A stretch of 64,000 bases of DNA. Source: Pengzhenrongella sicca. GTDB taxonomy: Bacteria > Actinomycetota > Actinomycetes > Actinomycetales > Cellulomonadaceae. Every line of letters starts with the position of its first letter. Positions within the stretch are counted from its first letter, which is position 1. The notes beneath the pieces are model-generated. The model was given only the letters and a program-made list of their open reading frames with translations. It was not told the origin of the DNA and ran no database searches. The position numbers and the translations under genes are program-made. Below, piece by piece: positions 24,751-33,937 of the stretch. Location: contig NZ_CP071868.1 of assembly GCF_017569225.1 (NCBI RefSeq), forward strand, positions 2,790,001-2,854,000. The letters run 5' to 3'.

Positions 24751-25776
24751 ATGACGACGATGGGCGACGTGGCCCGGGCTGCGGGAGTCTCCGTGTCGAC
24801 GGTCTCGCACGTCGTCAACGAGACGCGCCCGGTGCGTGCCGCGACCCGGAGCGCGGTGCTCGCGGCGATCGACGCCGTCGGGTACCGGCGCAACTCGCTC
24901 GCCCGCGCGCTCGCGACGTCGCGCACCCGGACCGTCGGCCTCGCCATCTCCGCGCTGTCGAACCCCTACTTCGGCGGTCTCGTGCACGCCATCGAGGCGC
25001 GGCTCAGCGCCGCCGGGTACTCGCTCGTGCTCGCCGACACCCATGATGACGTGCACCGCGAGGCCGCGGTGCTCGGCCAGATGCTGGAACGCCGGCTCGA
25101 CGGCATCCTCCTGGCCCCCGCCGCGGGTGCGGCCGACGGAAGCCTGCCCGTCGTCCTCGCGACGGGCACGCCGCTCGTGCTCATCGACCGGTTCGCCGCC
25201 GTCCCGTGCGACCAGATCGCGCCCGCGAACCGGGAGCCGAGCAGGCTCCTGACCGCCCACCTCGCCGAGCTCGGGCACCGGCGCGTCGCCGTCGTCGCCG
25301 GGCTCGAGGGCCTGCACTCGAGCGTCGAGCGGCTGGACGGGTATCGCGCCGCCGTCGCGGCCGCGGGGCTCGACGACGACCCGTCGCTCACCGTCGCGGG
25401 CGGGTCGAGCCAGGAGCAGGCCCACGCCGGCGTGCGCGCGCTGTTCGCCGGGCCGGGCCGGCCGTCCGCGGTCGTGGTGCTCAACAACGCGATGACGATC
25501 GGCACCCTGCGCGCGCTGCGCGAGCTGGGCCTCGCCGTGCCGGGCGACGTCGCGCTCGTGTGCTACGACGACTTCGAGTGGGCCGACCTGTTCTCCCCGG
25601 GGCTCACCGCGATGGCGCAGGACATCCCGCGGCTCGGGGCGGGCGCCGTGGAGCTCCTCCTGGCGCGCCTGGCCACCCCGTCGTTCGCGGAGCTGGCACC
25701 CCGCCGGCTCCGGGTCCCGCCCGCCTTCGCGCACCGCGACTCGTGCGGGTGCGTCCCTGCGACACTGCAGGGGTGA
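24751..25776 (+). CDS. LacI-family transcriptional regulator
   Basis: 341 aa from the ATG at 24751, chosen because the LacI helix-turn-helix starts right there (MGDVARAAGVSVSTVSHVVN); a start at 24709 would add 14 unlikely residues. The hinge helix (RRNSLARALATSRT) and the periplasmic-binding-like sensor domain (residues ~60-335) follow. It is divergent from the sugar ABC operon and is the first gene of a unit with a HAD phosphatase and a ribokinase. It most likely represses the divergent importer, and perhaps its own operon, until a sugar or sugar phosphate binds. Confidence 0.93.
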   Translation: MTTMGDVARAAGVSVSTVSHVVNETRPVRAATRSAVLAAIDAVGYRRNSLARALATSRTRTVGLAISALSNPYFGGLVHAIEARLSAAGYSLVLADTHDDVHREAAVLGQMLERRLDGILLAPAAGAADGSLPVVLATGTPLVLIDRFAAVPCDQIAPANREPSRLLTAHLAELGHRRVAVVAGLEGLHSSVERLDGYRAAVAAAGLDDDPSLTVAGGSSQEQAHAGVRALFAGPGRPSAVVVLNNAMTIGTLRALRELGLAVPGDVALVCYDDFEWADLFSPGLTAMAQDIPRLGAGAVELLLARLATPSFAELAPRRLRVPPAFAHRDSCGCVPATLQG

Positions 25777-26654
25777 CTGTCGCCCCCCACCGCCTCGTCC
25801 ACCCGCTCGTCCTCGACCCGCGCCCGGACATCCGGCTCATCGCGGCTGACATGGACGGCACGCTGCTCGACGACGCCAACGGGCTCCACGAGCACCTGTG
25901 GCCGCTCGTGCGCGAGCTGCACCGGCGCGGCATCGTCTTCTGCCCCGCGAGCGGGCGGCAGTACCACAACCTGCTCGAACGTTTCGGCGAGGTCGCCGAC
26001 GACGTCGTGTTCATCGCCGAGAACGGCACCTACGTGGTGCGCCGGGGTCACGAGCTCAGCTCGGACGGCCTCGCGCTCGACGTCGTGGGCCGGCTCGTCG
26101 CGACGGTGCGCGAGCTCGCCGGCTCGGGCGCCGACGTCGGCGTCGTGGTCTGCGGCAAGGACATGGCCTACATCGAGCGCAGCGACGCGGCGTTCCGCGC
26201 CCAGGCCGACACGTACTACGCCCGGCTCCGGGTGGTCGACGACCTGCGGACCATGCTGGGCGACCCGCTGTTCGCGGACGAGGTGCTCAAGGTCGCGGTG
26301 TTCGACTTCGGCTCGGCGCAGGCGACGACGGCGCCCGCGCTCGCGGGGTTCCGCGCGACGCACCAGGTGGTCGTCTCGGGCGAGCACTGGGTCGACGTCA
26401 TGAGCCCGACCGCGAACAAGGGCACCGCCGTCCGCCAGCTCCAGCAGGCGCTCGGGATCACGCGCGCGCAGACCATGGTGTTCGGCGACTTCCTCAACGA
26501 CCTCGAGATGATGGACGCCGCCGACTACTCGTTCGCGATGGACAACGCGCACCCCCTGCTGCGCGCCCGCGCCCGGTTCGTGGCGCCGAGAAACACGCAG
26601 AACGGTGTCGTCCGGACGATCTCGGCGATGCTCGGGCTCGCCTGGACGGCATGA
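25773..26654 (+). CDS. HAD-superfamily Cof-type sugar phosphatase
   Basis: 293 aa, GTG start at 25773 overlapping the regulator stop by 4 nt. HAD motif I is AADMDGTLLDD near residues 24-34, and the C-terminal motif III/IV region is NKGTAVRQL...VFGDFLNDLEMMDAADYSFAMDNA. The large Cof/type-IIB cap lies between. Relatives dephosphorylate sugar phosphates, flavin or pyridoxal phosphate; here the sugar locus favours a sugar phosphate. It is followed by ribokinase with another 4-nt overlap. Confidence 0.9.
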   Translation: MTVAPHRLVHPLVLDPRPDIRLIAADMDGTLLDDANGLHEHLWPLVRELHRRGIVFCPASGRQYHNLLERFGEVADDVVFIAENGTYVVRRGHELSSDGLALDVVGRLVATVRELAGSGADVGVVVCGKDMAYIERSDAAFRAQADTYYARLRVVDDLRTMLGDPLFADEVLKVAVFDFGSAQATTAPALAGFRATHQVVVSGEHWVDVMSPTANKGTAVRQLQQALGITRAQTMVFGDFLNDLEMMDAADYSFAMDNAHPLLRARARFVAPRNTQNGVVRTISAMLGLAWTA

Positions 26655-27667
26655 CCGGCGCACGAATGGGCCGAAAGCGCTCGACATCCGCGCAGAATCG
26701 GCCCATTCGTCGGCGGGCGAGCCAGCCGCGCATCGTCGTCGTCGGCTCGGCGAATGCCGACCTGGTGCTGGCGGTCGCCCATCGCCCCGCGGCGGGCGAG
26801 ACGATCGTGAGCGCCGACGTCGTCGTCATGCCCGGCGGCAAGGGCGGCAACCAGGCGGTCGCGGCGGCCAAGCTCGGGGGCGACGTCGCGTTCATCGGCT
26901 GCGTCGGCGCCGACGCCCCGGGCGCGATGCTGCGCGAGCGGCTGGTCGCGGCCGGTGTCGACGTGCGCGGCCTGCGCTCGATCGCCGCACCCTCCGGCCA
27001 GGCGGTGATCCTCGTGACGCCCGACGGCGAGAACTCGATCATCGTGTCCCCGGGCGCCAACGCGCAGGTGTCGACGGCCCTGGTGGCCGAGGTCGCCGAC
27101 CTGTGGCTCGGGGCCGACGTGCTCGTCGTCCAGCTCGAGATCCCGCTCGAGACGGTCGAGCACGTCGTCCCGCGCGCGCACGCCCGCGGCACGCGGGTGA
27201 TCGTCAACGCGGCGCCCGCCGCCGCGCTACCGGCCGCCGTGCTCGCGGCGAGCGACCCGCTCGTGGTCAACGAGACCGAGGCCGAGGCCGCGCTCGCGGC
27301 GCGCACCGGGCAGCCGAGGCCGGGAGTGGCCGCGGCCGACGGCGGTCCGGGCGCAACGGCGCTCGACCTGCTCGCCCTCGGCGCCCGGTCGGTCGTGCTC
27401 ACCCTCGGCGCGGGCGGCGCGGTGCTCGTCGAGCGGGGCGCCGACGGCGCGGCCGGCACGCCGCTGCACGTGCCGGCGCACCCGGTCGCGGCGGTCGACA
27501 CGACGGGGGCGGGCGACGCCTTCGTGGGTGCCCTCGCGGTCGAGCTGTGCGCCGGGAGCGGCCTCGAGGCGGCCGTGCGGCGCGCGACCCAGGTCGCCGC
27601 GTTCGCCGTCGGACGCCGCGGCGCGCAGGCCTCCTACCCCACCCGGGCCGACCTTGTGATCAACTAG
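26651..27667 (+). CDS. rbsK: Ribokinase-like PfkB-family sugar kinase
   Basis: 338 aa from the ATG at 26651. The PfkB signatures are GGKGGNQAVAAAKLGGDVAFIG near residues 60-81 and DTTGAGDAFVGAL near 284-296 with the catalytic Asp. The family phosphorylates ribose or a related pentose/hexose with ATP. The fold itself starts at IVVVGSANADLV (residue 28). The first 27 residues are a basic extension coded by a 13-bp inverted repeat (26662-26710). No good start codon exists inside it, so the extension seems to be translated. It is last in the LacI-HAD-kinase unit. Confidence 0.88.
   Translation: MTGARMGRKRSTSAQNRPIRRRASQPRIVVVGSANADLVLAVAHRPAAGETIVSADVVVMPGGKGGNQAVAAAKLGGDVAFIGCVGADAPGAMLRERLVAAGVDVRGLRSIAAPSGQAVILVTPDGENSIIVSPGANAQVSTALVAEVADLWLGADVLVVQLEIPLETVEHVVPRAHARGTRVIVNAAPAAALPAAVLAASDPLVVNETEAEAALAARTGQPRPGVAAADGGPGATALDLLALGARSVVLTLGAGGAVLVERGADGAAGTPLHVPAHPVAAVDTTGAGDAFVGALAVELCAGSGLEAAVRRATQVAAFAVGRRGAQASYPTRADLVIN
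26662..26710. repeat. Perfect 13-bp inverted repeat inside the 5' end of the ribokinase gene
   Basis: ACGAATGGGCCGA (26662-26674) and TCGGCCCATTCGT (26698-26710) are exact reverse complements with a 23-nt loop. The element covers codons ~4-20 of the kinase and encodes a non-conserved extension. It resembles the palindromic intergenic elements elsewhere in the window in layout, not in sequence. Confidence 0.8.
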
Positions 27668-27788
27668 AGGTATGTCAGCCCCGCGCACCTCCTGCTCGCC
27701 CACGGCGCACGCCGCGGCGCGACAGTGTTGTCCGGGCGCCGGCACCGGCCGCTGACCCGAGCGCACGCCCCCGGGGCCACGGCCCCTG

Positions 27789-27856
27789 CTGAATGATGCG
27801 GCTGCCTGAACGTTGCGGCCGCGCGATCGATGCGGCCACCTGAATCGTGCCGCTGC
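27789..27856. repeat. Four tandem degenerate 17-nt repeats in the intergenic region before the amino acid importer
   Basis: Units at 27789-27805, 27806-27822, 27823-27839 and 27840-27856 follow the pattern CTGAAYSRTGCSGCYGC, the third with a changed first half. They fill the middle of the 306-nt gap (27668-27973) between ribokinase and the amino acid binding-protein gene. The rest of the gap holds a short GC palindrome at 27773-27786 (GGGGCC/GGCCCC) and no credible small gene. Confidence 0.75.
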
Positions 27857-27973
27857 GCCCCGCTCGGCGCCGCCTGGCCGCGGCCTGCCCGCTCGGCATT
27901 CCCCCCGCACCCGTCACCTGTCACCCGCCGGCCGGTTCGGCCCGGCCCACCAGCCCATGAGAGAAGACCCCCC

Positions 27974-28804
27974 ATGACCACTCGCCTGCACACGCCACCC
28001 GTCCTGATGCTCGCCGCCGCCGTCGCGCTCGTGCTGACCGGCTGCGGCGCGGACTCGGACGCGGCGGGAACGTCGGGCGCGGCCGGGGCCGACGACTCGC
28101 TCGCCGCCGTCCAGGAGGCCGGCACGATCGTCGTCGGCACCGAGGGCACATACCGGCCGTTCTCGTTCCACGAGGACGGCTCGGGAGACCTGACGGGCTA
28201 CGACGTCGAGGTGATCACCGCCGTCGCGAAGGAGCTCGGCGTGACGGCGACGTTCGAGGAAACGCAGTGGGACGCGATCTTCGCCGGGCTCACGTCCGGC
28301 CGGTTCGACGTCATCGCGAACCAGGTCACCACGACACCGGAGCGCACGGCGGCCTACACCTTCTCCGCGCCGTACACCTTCTCGCGCGGCGTCGTCGTGG
28401 TGCCCGCGGACGACACGACCATCACCTCGTTCGACTCCCTCGCCGGCATGACCACCGCGCAATCCCTCACCAGCAACTGGTACACGCTCGCGCAGGACGC
28501 CGGCGCGACCGTCCAGGGCGTCGAGGGCTGGGCGCAGGCCGTGGCGCTCGTCGAGCAGGGGCGGGTCGACGCGACCATCAACGACGAGCTGACGTTCCTC
28601 GACTACGCCCAGAACAACGACGCGGCGGGGCTGAAGGTCGCCGCGACGACCGACGACGAGTCCGAGAGCGCGTTCGCGTTCGCCCAGGGCTCCTCGGCGC
28701 TCGCGACCGCCGTGGACGAGGCCCTCGCGACGCTCGCGGCCGACGGCACGCTCGCCGAGATCTCGGACACGTACTTCGGCGCCGACGTCTCGGTCTCCCG
28801 GTGA
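27974..28804 (+). CDS. Amino acid ABC transporter substrate-binding lipoprotein (SBP_bac_3)
   Basis: 276 aa, ATG at 27974. A signal peptide ends in the lipobox LTGC with C24. The family 3 solute-binding domain starts at GTIVVGTEGTYRPFSFHEDG near residue 50, followed by LTGYDVEVITAVAKELG, and ends DGTLAEISDTYFG. Together with the next two genes it makes a polar amino acid importer. Sequence features fit the cystine/glutamine/arginine group, but specificity cannot be set from sequence alone. It is first in a three-gene operon. Confidence 0.92.
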   Translation: MTTRLHTPPVLMLAAAVALVLTGCGADSDAAGTSGAAGADDSLAAVQEAGTIVVGTEGTYRPFSFHEDGSGDLTGYDVEVITAVAKELGVTATFEETQWDAIFAGLTSGRFDVIANQVTTTPERTAAYTFSAPYTFSRGVVVVPADDTTITSFDSLAGMTTAQSLTSNWYTLAQDAGATVQGVEGWAQAVALVEQGRVDATINDELTFLDYAQNNDAAGLKVAATTDDESESAFAFAQGSSALATAVDEALATLAADGTLAEISDTYFGADVSVSR

Positions 28805-28808
28805 CCCG

Positions 28809-29495
28809 ATGACGGCGGCCGCCGCCGTCGGCCAGACGTCCTGGGACCTCTTCCTCAGCTCGCTCTGGCCGCTGGTCCGGGGCGCGCTGCTCGGCACGAT
28901 CCCGCTCGCGCTCATGTCGTTTGCGATCGGGATCGTGCTGGCGCTCGTGCTCGCCCTGGCGCGGCTGTCGGGCAACCGGTGGGCGGCCGGGGTCGCGCGC
29001 GGCTACATCTCGATCGTGCGCGGGACCCCGCTGCTCGTGCAGCTGTTCGTGATCTTCTACGGGCTGCCGTCGATCGGCGTCGTCATCGACCCCTGGCCGA
29101 GCGCGGTGGTCGCGTTCTCGATCAACGTCGGCGGGTACGCGGCCGAGGTGATCCGCGCGGCCATCCTCTCCGTCCCGAAGGGGCAGTGGGAGGCGGCGTA
29201 CATGATCGGCATGTCCCGGCGCCGCGCGCTCGCGCGGATCATTCTTCCGCAGGCCGCGCGCGTCTCGGTGCCGCCGCTGTCGAACACGTTCATCAGCCTG
29301 GTCAAGGACACCTCGCTCGCCTCGCTCATCCTCGTCACGGAGCTCTTTCGCGAGGCCCAGCAGGTCGCGGCGTTCAGCCAGGAGTTCATGCTGCTGTACC
29401 TGGAGGCCGCGCTCGTGTACTGGGTGATCTGCCTGGCGCTGTCGACCGTGCAGGGCCTCCTCGAGACGCGATTGGACCGCTATGTCTCCCACTGA
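28809..29495 (+). CDS. Amino acid ABC transporter permease (HisM/GlnP family)
   Basis: 228 aa, ATG at 28809, 4 nt after the binding-protein stop. About five membrane helices with the EAA-loop region EAAYMIGMSRRRALARIILPQAARVSVPPLSN near residues 129-160 that docks on the ATPase, and the family segment YISIVRGTPLLVQLFVIFYG near 66-85. It forms the inner-membrane channel of the importer. Its 3' end overlaps the ATPase gene by 14 nt. Confidence 0.93.
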   Translation: MTAAAAVGQTSWDLFLSSLWPLVRGALLGTIPLALMSFAIGIVLALVLALARLSGNRWAAGVARGYISIVRGTPLLVQLFVIFYGLPSIGVVIDPWPSAVVAFSINVGGYAAEVIRAAILSVPKGQWEAAYMIGMSRRRALARIILPQAARVSVPPLSNTFISLVKDTSLASLILVTELFREAQQVAAFSQEFMLLYLEAALVYWVICLALSTVQGLLETRLDRYVSH

Positions 29496-30291
29496 TCCGT
29501 CGTCTCCCACTGATCCGGCGCCTGCCGATCCGGCGCCCGCCGACCTCCTCACGGTGCGCGGCCTGCGCAAGAGCTTCGGCTCGCTCGAGGTGCTCGCCTC
29601 GATCGACCTCACCGTGCGCCGGGGCGAGGTCCTCGCACTCATCGGGCCGTCCGGCTCGGGCAAGACGACCGTCCTGCGCTGCCTCAACGGCCTCGAGGTC
29701 GCGGACGGGGGCACGGTCGACGTCGACGGGGAGCTCACGCTCGACTTCGCGACCCGCCCGCCGCAGCGGCAGCTGGCGGCCCTGCGGGACCGCTCGGCGA
29801 TGGTTTTCCAGCACTACAACCTGTTCCCGCACAAGACGGTGCTGGAGAACGTGATCGAGGGCCCCGTCGTCGTGCAGCGGCGCCCGGTCGCCGAGGCGAC
29901 CGCGCAGGCGCTGGCGCTGCTCGAGCGCGTGGGCCTGACGGACAAGAAGGACAGCTATCCCTTCCAGCTCTCGGGCGGGCAGCAGCAGCGCGTCGGCATC
30001 GTCCGGGCCCTGGCCCTGCGGCCACAGCTGCTGCTGTTCGACGAGCCGACGTCGGCGCTCGACCCCGAGCTCGTCGGCGACGTGCTGCGCCTGATCAAGG
30101 AGCTCGCGCTCGAGGGCTGGACGATGGTCATCGTCACGCACGAGCTCGAGTTCGCCCGCGAGGTGGCGCACGAGGTGGCGTTCGTCGACGGCGGCACGAT
30201 CGTCGAGCGCGGCGAGCCCCGCCAGCTGCTCCGCGACCCCCAGCACGAACGTACCCAGCAGTTTCTGCACCGGCTCCTGCACCCGTTCTGA
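29482..30291 (+). CDS. Amino acid ABC transporter ATP-binding protein (GlnQ/TcyC family)
   Basis: 269 aa, ATG at 29482. After a short repetitive leader (SPTDP and PAPAD duplicated, from two 15-nt direct repeats in the DNA) comes one ABC domain: Walker [11 protein letters not shown]-loop [11 protein letters not shown], signature LSGGQQQR, Walker [14 protein letters not shown]. This is the polar-amino-acid-uptake ATPase pattern. A later in-frame start after the repeats is not available, so the leader is probably real. Confidence 0.93.
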   Translation: MSPTDPSSPTDPAPADPAPADLLTVRGLRKSFGSLEVLASIDLTVRRGEVLALIGPSGSGKTTVLRCLNGLEVADGGTVDVDGELTLDFATRPPQRQLAALRDRSAMVFQHYNLFPHKTVLENVIEGPVVVQRRPVAEATAQALALLERVGLTDKKDSYPFQLSGGQQQRVGIVRALALRPQLLLFDEPTSALDPELVGDVLRLIKELALEGWTMVIVTHELEFAREVAHEVAFVDGGTIVERGEPRQLLRDPQHERTQQFLHRLLHPF

Positions 30292-30406
30292 TCGGCCGGC
30301 CGGCGCGGGAGGCGCGGACGAGGCTAAGCGCCCTCGGTGAATAACCTGTAGACGCTAGGTTGGCTGTGCTCGATACCGAACTGCTCGCCACGATCAAGGG
30401 ATTGTC

Positions 30407-30916
30407 ATGACCAGCATGCCCAGCTACCCGTCCGGACCGGACTACACCGGGGACGCCGTCTCGCCCCGCCTCGCGCCGCCCGCGGATGTGCTCTTGTCGG
30501 TCAAGCTGTGGTTCGCCAGCATCCTCGTCGGCCTGGTCGGCGGGATCCTCGTGTTCGCGCTGTCCGACCAGACCCAGGCGATCGCTGACCTGCGCGCCAG
30601 CAACGCGAGCGGTCTCACGGAGGACCAGATCGAGTCCGCCGTGACCCTCGGCATCACGATCGCCCTCGTGCTCGCGGTCGTGATGCTCGCGCTCCAGGTC
30701 TTCTTCGTGTTCAAGATGCGGGCAGGCCGCAACTGGGCGCGCATCGTGCTCGCGATCCTCGGCGGGCTGTCGATCCTCTCGTCCTTGACCTCCCTCGCGT
30801 CCGCGATGACGGTCGGCTCGGCGATCAACTTCGTCTCGCTGCTGCTGCTCATTGCCGCGATGGTGTTCATGTTCCGGCCGACGGCGAACGCGTACTTCTC
30901 CCAGCCGAAGGCATAA
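30407..30916 (+). CDS. Predicted four-helix membrane protein
   Basis: 169 aa, ATG at 30407 with AAGGGA about 6 nt upstream. A polar N-terminus of ~28 residues precedes helix 1 (LWFASILVGLVGGILVFAL). Three more hydrophobic segments follow at about residues 84-104, 115-132 and 142-158, and the tail is short and basic. I recognise no enzyme motif; small proteins of this form are common in actinobacterial genomes as unknowns. It stands alone, with a strong hairpin terminator 30 nt downstream. Confidence 0.75.
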   Translation: MTSMPSYPSGPDYTGDAVSPRLAPPADVLLSVKLWFASILVGLVGGILVFALSDQTQAIADLRASNASGLTEDQIESAVTLGITIALVLAVVMLALQVFFVFKMRAGRNWARIVLAILGGLSILSSLTSLASAMTVGSAINFVSLLLLIAAMVFMFRPTANAYFSQPKA

Positions 30917-30945
30917 CCGCAGCACCCAGCACCGCGGCAGCACAG

Positions 30946-30991
30946 CACCGCCCCGCCGCTCCCCTTCACGAGGGGTAGCGGCGGGGCGGTG
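30946..30991. terminator. Strong bidirectional hairpin terminator
   Basis: CACCGCCCCGCCGCT (30946-30960) pairs perfectly with AGCGGCGGGGCGGTG (30977-30991), continued by CCCCT/AGGGG inside. It sits between the convergent membrane-protein gene and the second PPDK gene. No T-tract is seen. Confidence 0.75.
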
Positions 30992-31019
30992 ACCGGCGGG
31001 TCCGCCGGCGGATCGGCGG

Positions 31020-33731
31020 CTAGCGGGTCTGAGCGCCCGCCTCCGCGACGTTGGCCCGGCCGGCCTCGAGCCGGGCGACCGGCACGCGGTACGGCGAGCA
31101 CGACACGTAGTCGAGGCCCGCCGCGTGGAAGAACGCGATCGAGTCCGGGTCGCCGCCGTGCTCGCCGCACACCCCGATCGTGAGCTCGGGCCGCGTCGCG
31201 CGGCCCCGCTCGACCGCGATCCGCACGAGCTCGCCGACCCCACGCACGTCGATCGTGTCGAACGGCGAGTCGCTCAGCACCCCGTTGGCCGCGTACTCCG
31301 AGAAGAACGCGCCCTCTACGTCGTCGCGCGAGAAGCCCCACGTCGTCTGGGTCATGTCGTTCGTGCCGAACGAGAAGAACTCGGCGGCCTCGGCGATCCG
31401 GCCCGCGGTCAGCGCCGCGCGCGGGAGCTCGATCATCGCCCCGATCGGGATCGTGAGCGTGACGCCCTCGCGCTCGCTGACCTCGGCCAGGATGGCCTCC
31501 GCCTGGTCCCGCACGAGGTGCAGCTCCATCACCGACGCCACGAGCGGCACCATGATCTCCGCGTGCGGGTCGCCGCCGTCCTTGAGTCGCTGCGCGACCG
31601 CCTCGGCGACCGCCCGCACCTGGAGCGCGAACAGCCCGGGGATGACCAGGCCGAGGCGCACGCCGCGCAGCCCGAGCATCGGGTTCGCCTCCCGCATCCG
31701 CCCGACCGCCGCGAGCAGGGCGACGTCGTGCGGATCCGACTCCCCGGCCACGCCGGCGAGCGCGACCTTGACCGCGAGCTCGGTGTAGTCGGGCAGGAAC
31801 TCGTGCAGCGGCGGGTCGATCAGCCGGATCGTCGTGGGCAGCGTGTCCATCTCGGTGAGGATGTCGACGAAGTCGGCGCGCTGCAGCGGCAGCAACGCGT
31901 CGAGCGCGGCCTGCCGCTCGGCGTCGTCGGTCGCGAGGATCACGCGCTCGATGAGCACGCGCCGCTCGCCGAGGAACATGTGCTCGGTGCGGCACAGCCC
32001 GATGCCCTGGGCCCCCAGCGAGCGGGCCCGGCGCGCGTCGGCCGCGGTGTCGGCGTTGGCGTGCACGTGCAGCCGCCGCGCCGTGTCGGCGTGCGCGAGC
32101 AGCCGGTGCACGGAGCGGACCAGGTCGGCGACGTCCTCGTCGTCGCCCGCCGCGGCGACGGCTGCGTCGAGCCCGTCCTCGAGGTAGCGGACCACCGGGG
32201 ACGGCACGACCGCGACGTCGCCGAGGAAGACCTCGCCCGAGCCGCCGTCGATCGCGATGAGCTCGCCCTCGCGAACCGTCCGGCCCCCGACCGTGAACTG
32301 CCGGGCGGCCGCGTCGACGTCGAGCGCCTCGGCGCCGACGATGCAGGTGGTCCCCATGCCGCGCGCGACCACAGCCGCGTGCGACGTCTTGCCGCCGCGC
32401 GAGGTGAGCACGCCGACCGACGCGATCATGCCGCCGAGGTCGTCGGGGTTCGTCTCGCGCCGGACCAGGACGACGTCCTTGCCCTCGGCGGCCCACGCCA
32501 CCGCCGTCGGCGAGTCGAACACCGCCATCCCGACGGCCGCGCCCGGCGAGGCCGCCATCGCCGTCGTGAGCAGGACCCGCTCGGAGCGCGCGTCGAACTG
32601 GGGGAACATCAGCTTGTCGAGCTGCGCGCCGCTGACCCGCCCGAGGGCCTCGTCCATGGTGATGAGGTGCTCGTCGACGAGCTGGATCGCGATCCGGAAC
32701 GCCGCCGCCGCGGTCCGCTTGCCGACGCGGGTCTGCAGCATCCAGAGCTTGCCGCGCTCGACGGTGAACTCGATGTCGCACAGGTCGCGGTAGTGCGTCT
32801 CAAGGCGCCGCATGGCCTGGCGCAGCTCGCCGTAGGCCGTCGGGTCGAGCGCCTCGAAGTCCTGCAGCGAGAGCGTGTTGCGGATGCCGGAGACGACGTC
32901 CTCGCCCTGGGCGTTGACCAGGTAGTCGCCATAGACGCCGACGACGCCGGTGGACGGGTCCCGCGTGAAGCACACGCCGGTGCCCGAGGTCTCCCCCAGG
33001 TTGCCGAACACCATCGTCATGATGTTCACGGCCGTGCCCAGGTCCTCCGGGATGCGCTCGCGCCGCCGGTACAGGCGGGCCCGGTCGGTGTTCCACGACT
33101 CGAAGATCGCGGCGATCGCGAGGTCCAGCTGCTCGCGGGGGTGCTGCGGGAACTCACGCCCGGACCCCTCGCGCACGATGGTCTTGAACTCCCCCACGAG
33201 ACCCTCGAGGTCCGTCGCGGTCAGGCCGACGTCGCTCGAGACGCCGCGCGCGGCCTTCGCCTTGTCGAGCGCGTCGGCGAACAGGTCGCCGTCGATCCCG
33301 AGGACGGTCTTGCCGAACATCTGGATCAGCCGCCGGTAGGAGTCCCACGCGAACCGCTCGTCGCTCGAGAACTCGGCCAGACCCTGGACGGACGCGTCGT
33401 TGAGCCCGATGTTCAGGACCGTCTCCATCATCCCGGGCATCGAGAACTTCGCGCCCGAGCGCACCGAGACCAGGAGCGGCTCGTGGAAGTCGCCGAGCCG
33501 GCGGCCGACCGCATCCTCCAGCCGGCGCAGCGCCATCGTGACCTCGACGCGCAGCTCGGGGGGCAGCTCGCCGGTCTTGAGGTACGACCGGCACGCCTGC
33601 GTCGTGATCGTGAAGCCCGGCGGGACCGGCAGGCCGAGATTGGTCATCTCGGCGAGGTTCGCGCCCTTGCCCCCGAGCAGGTCCTTGAGGTCCTTGTTGC
33701 CCTCGCTGAAGTCGTAAATGTAGTTTCCCAC
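31020..33731 (-). CDS. ppdK: Pyruvate, phosphate dikinase (second copy)
   Basis: 903 aa from the GTG at 33731, which has GGAGG about 8 nt upstream; a TTG at 33743 would add four residues. The domain order and catalytic sites match the first copy: nucleotide-binding start NYIYDFSEGNKDLKDLLGGKG, phosphohistidine motif GGKTSHAAVVARGMG, C-terminal GVCGEHGGDP with the active Cys. Both copies therefore look active. They are clearly paralogous yet differ through most surface segments, so this is not a very recent duplication. It is a single-gene unit on the same strand as the first. Which direction each works in, or under which conditions, is not visible. Confidence 0.96.
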   Translation of the reverse strand: MGNYIYDFSEGNKDLKDLLGGKGANLAEMTNLGLPVPPGFTITTQACRSYLKTGELPPELRVEVTMALRRLEDAVGRRLGDFHEPLLVSVRSGAKFSMPGMMETVLNIGLNDASVQGLAEFSSDERFAWDSYRRLIQMFGKTVLGIDGDLFADALDKAKAARGVSSDVGLTATDLEGLVGEFKTIVREGSGREFPQHPREQLDLAIAAIFESWNTDRARLYRRRERIPEDLGTAVNIMTMVFGNLGETSGTGVCFTRDPSTGVVGVYGDYLVNAQGEDVVSGIRNTLSLQDFEALDPTAYGELRQAMRRLETHYRDLCDIEFTVERGKLWMLQTRVGKRTAAAAFRIAIQLVDEHLITMDEALGRVSGAQLDKLMFPQFDARSERVLLTTAMAASPGAAVGMAVFDSPTAVAWAAEGKDVVLVRRETNPDDLGGMIASVGVLTSRGGKTSHAAVVARGMGTTCIVGAEALDVDAAARQFTVGGRTVREGELIAIDGGSGEVFLGDVAVVPSPVVRYLEDGLDAAVAAAGDDEDVADLVRSVHRLLAHADTARRLHVHANADTAADARRARSLGAQGIGLCRTEHMFLGERRVLIERVILATDDAERQAALDALLPLQRADFVDILTEMDTLPTTIRLIDPPLHEFLPDYTELAVKVALAGVAGESDPHDVALLAAVGRMREANPMLGLRGVRLGLVIPGLFALQVRAVAEAVAQRLKDGGDPHAEIMVPLVASVMELHLVRDQAEAILAEVSEREGVTLTIPIGAMIELPRAALTAGRIAEAAEFFSFGTNDMTQTTWGFSRDDVEGAFFSEYAANGVLSDSPFDTIDVRGVGELVRIAVERGRATRPELTIGVCGEHGGDPDSIAFFHAAGLDYVSCSPYRVPVARLEAGRANVAEAGAQTR

Positions 33732-33937
33732 GGCCGCCTCCAAGACGCGGCGGCGGCACCATTGCCGACGCCCTCAGGCGAGTGTGACTCCGGTCACGGC
33801 CATCTGGCGAGGACCAAAGGCCCGCCCGGCCGCCCCGCACGGTCCTACCGTCGGAATTGAGTGCGCCGACGACGACGCCGCCGCGCGCGCTCGGCGACGG
33901 CCCGTGGCTCCCCCGGTGGCGCCGTCGGCCCCGGCGC

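Noticed and set aside
27789-27856. A CRISPR array
   Set aside because: The 17-nt units are directly adjacent and degenerate, with no spacers and no cas genes in the window.
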